This document shows positions 4,736 to 5,305 of a stretch of DNA of 5,305 bases, in pieces. The stretch's first letter is position 1; each line of letters opens with the position of its first letter. The position numbers and the translations under genes are program-made. Source of the stretch: Chloroflexota bacterium (GTDB lineage: Bacteria; Chloroflexota; Dehalococcoidia; SM23-28-2; RBG-16-64-32); contig JACPQO010000159.1 in assembly GCA_016190405.1 (NCBI GenBank), positions 1 to 5,305 of the forward strand, given 5' to 3'. The notes under the pieces are model-generated. The model was not told the DNA's origin, searched no databases, and saw only the letters and a program-made list of their open reading frames with translations.

Positions 4736-5305
4736 ATGACGATGGAACAGATCATAGCCAGGCTCCGGCGGGCCCTGATGCTGGACCCCACCGTCTTCGA
4801 GGAGGTCCGCGACGATGCCACCTTCACCCCCATCGCTGCTGGGCTGGCGGCAGCGGCTATCATCGTCGCGGGCTTCGGCGCCTGGCTATTTGGCGAGACC
4901 GTGTTGGACGCCACTCCCGACGGCTGGTTCGTCGATACGCTCATCTTGGGGTCGGTCTTCACGGCCCTGCTCTGGGTGGCGGCAGTCGCCACCATCTATG
5001 TGGTCCTCACGCAGGTGTACCGCGAGACGGCGGCGCCGGACGCCCTGTTCAGGGTGTGCGCCCTGGGCTTTCTGCCCTTCGCTATGGGGGTGCTGGTGCT
5101 CATCCCGGAGATCGGGTTCGCCTTCGGGTTCATGTCGGCCGCGCTCACGTTCTACCTGACCGTCTTCGGGCTTAGCGCTGCCTTCTCAATCGCCCAGTCG
5201 CGCGCGGTGGTAGCGGCCGCGCTCGGCTTCGCGGTCATGGCGATCGTCATCCCGCTGATCAGTGGCTTCCCGGACAACAACTTCGTCAGCGGCGTCTTCG
5301 TATAC
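4736..5305 (+). CDS. Yip1-domain-like membrane protein, 3' end outside window
   Basis: The frame gives 190 codons with no stop to the right edge. The N-terminus is a short amphipathic cytosolic stretch, RLRRALMLDPTVFEEVRDD (9-27), followed by hydrophobic segments at about 31-53, 66-91, 107-126, 129-151 and 156-176. A phrase like 'DPxxFFxxLRDD' before five helices is typical of bacterial Yip1-domain proteins, whose function is poorly known. The ATG at 4736 has GGGAGGG (4725-4731) about four bases upstream; ATG 4742 in the same frame is the alternative. It lies 67 bp after the preceding membrane protein and I see no terminator or clear promoter in that gap. The family call rests on overall pattern and could be wrong; the coding call is strong. 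Confidence 0.7.
   Translation, partial: MTMEQIIARLRRALMLDPTVFEEVRDDATFTPIAAGLAAAAIIVAGFGAWLFGETVLDATPDGWFVDTLILGSVFTALLWVAAVATIYVVLTQVYRETAAPDALFRVCALGFLPFAMGVLVLIPEIGFAFGFMSAALTFYLTVFGLSAAFSIAQSRAVVAAALGFAVMAIVIPLISGFPDNNFVSGVFVY

Noticed and set aside
4117..4995. A 292-codon minus-strand frame opposite the membrane proteins
   Set aside because: It spans two plus-strand genes and the gap between them, whereas the plus frames have strong ribosome sites and clear membrane helices.

Overview
This is a GC-rich bacterial window of seven protein genes with almost no spare DNA. The sigma-70-like boxes, GTG/ATG starts with Shine-Dalgarno sequences, ATGA gene overlaps and bacterial folate gene indicate a bacterium. 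Composition and gene mix would suit Chloroflexota or Actinomycetota, but I see no decisive taxonomic marker, so this is a weak inference.

Layout. Positions 1-748 (minus) hold most of folP, dihydropteroate synthase, cut by the left edge. A 116-bp divergent spacer follows, with a perfect TATAAT and a large palindrome made of 8-bp repeats. Positions 865-2402 (plus) hold a two-gene operon: a two-domain rhodanese, then a Dph6/DUF71-type PP-loop ATPase whose ATG overlaps the rhodanese stop. Convergent to it, after a 3-bp gap, is a minus-strand operon (3991 down to 2406) of an AtzG/GatC-like small protein and an amidase-signature hydrolase, again overlapping as ATGA. A second divergent spacer (3992-4197) carries consensus-like -35 boxes pointing both ways. 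The right end (4198-5305, plus) encodes a four-helix membrane protein of unknown family and the first 190 codons of a Yip1-like membrane protein.

Main observation. The rhodanese frame is interrupted by one TGA (1588-1590) exactly where the catalytic cysteine codon should be. The rest of the conserved C-terminus continues in frame for 48 codons to a second TGA. A hairpin lies immediately downstream with the spacing and loop expected of a bacterial SECIS. The best reading is a selenoprotein rhodanese of 290 residues with selenocysteine at position 242. A TGC-to-TGA nonsense mutation or sequencing error is the main alternative. UGA serves as an ordinary stop for the amidase, its small partner and the rhodanese itself, so a genome-wide code change is unlikely. 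No selenocysteine machinery (selA, selB, selC, selD) lies in the window.

How the genes may work together. A sulfur (or selenium) carrier translationally coupled to a PP-loop ATPase resembles the rhodanese plus PP-loop pairing in tRNA thiolation enzymes, but the substrate cannot be read from sequence. The amidase and its small partner probably form one heteromeric hydrolase. The two membrane proteins cannot be tied to the other genes.
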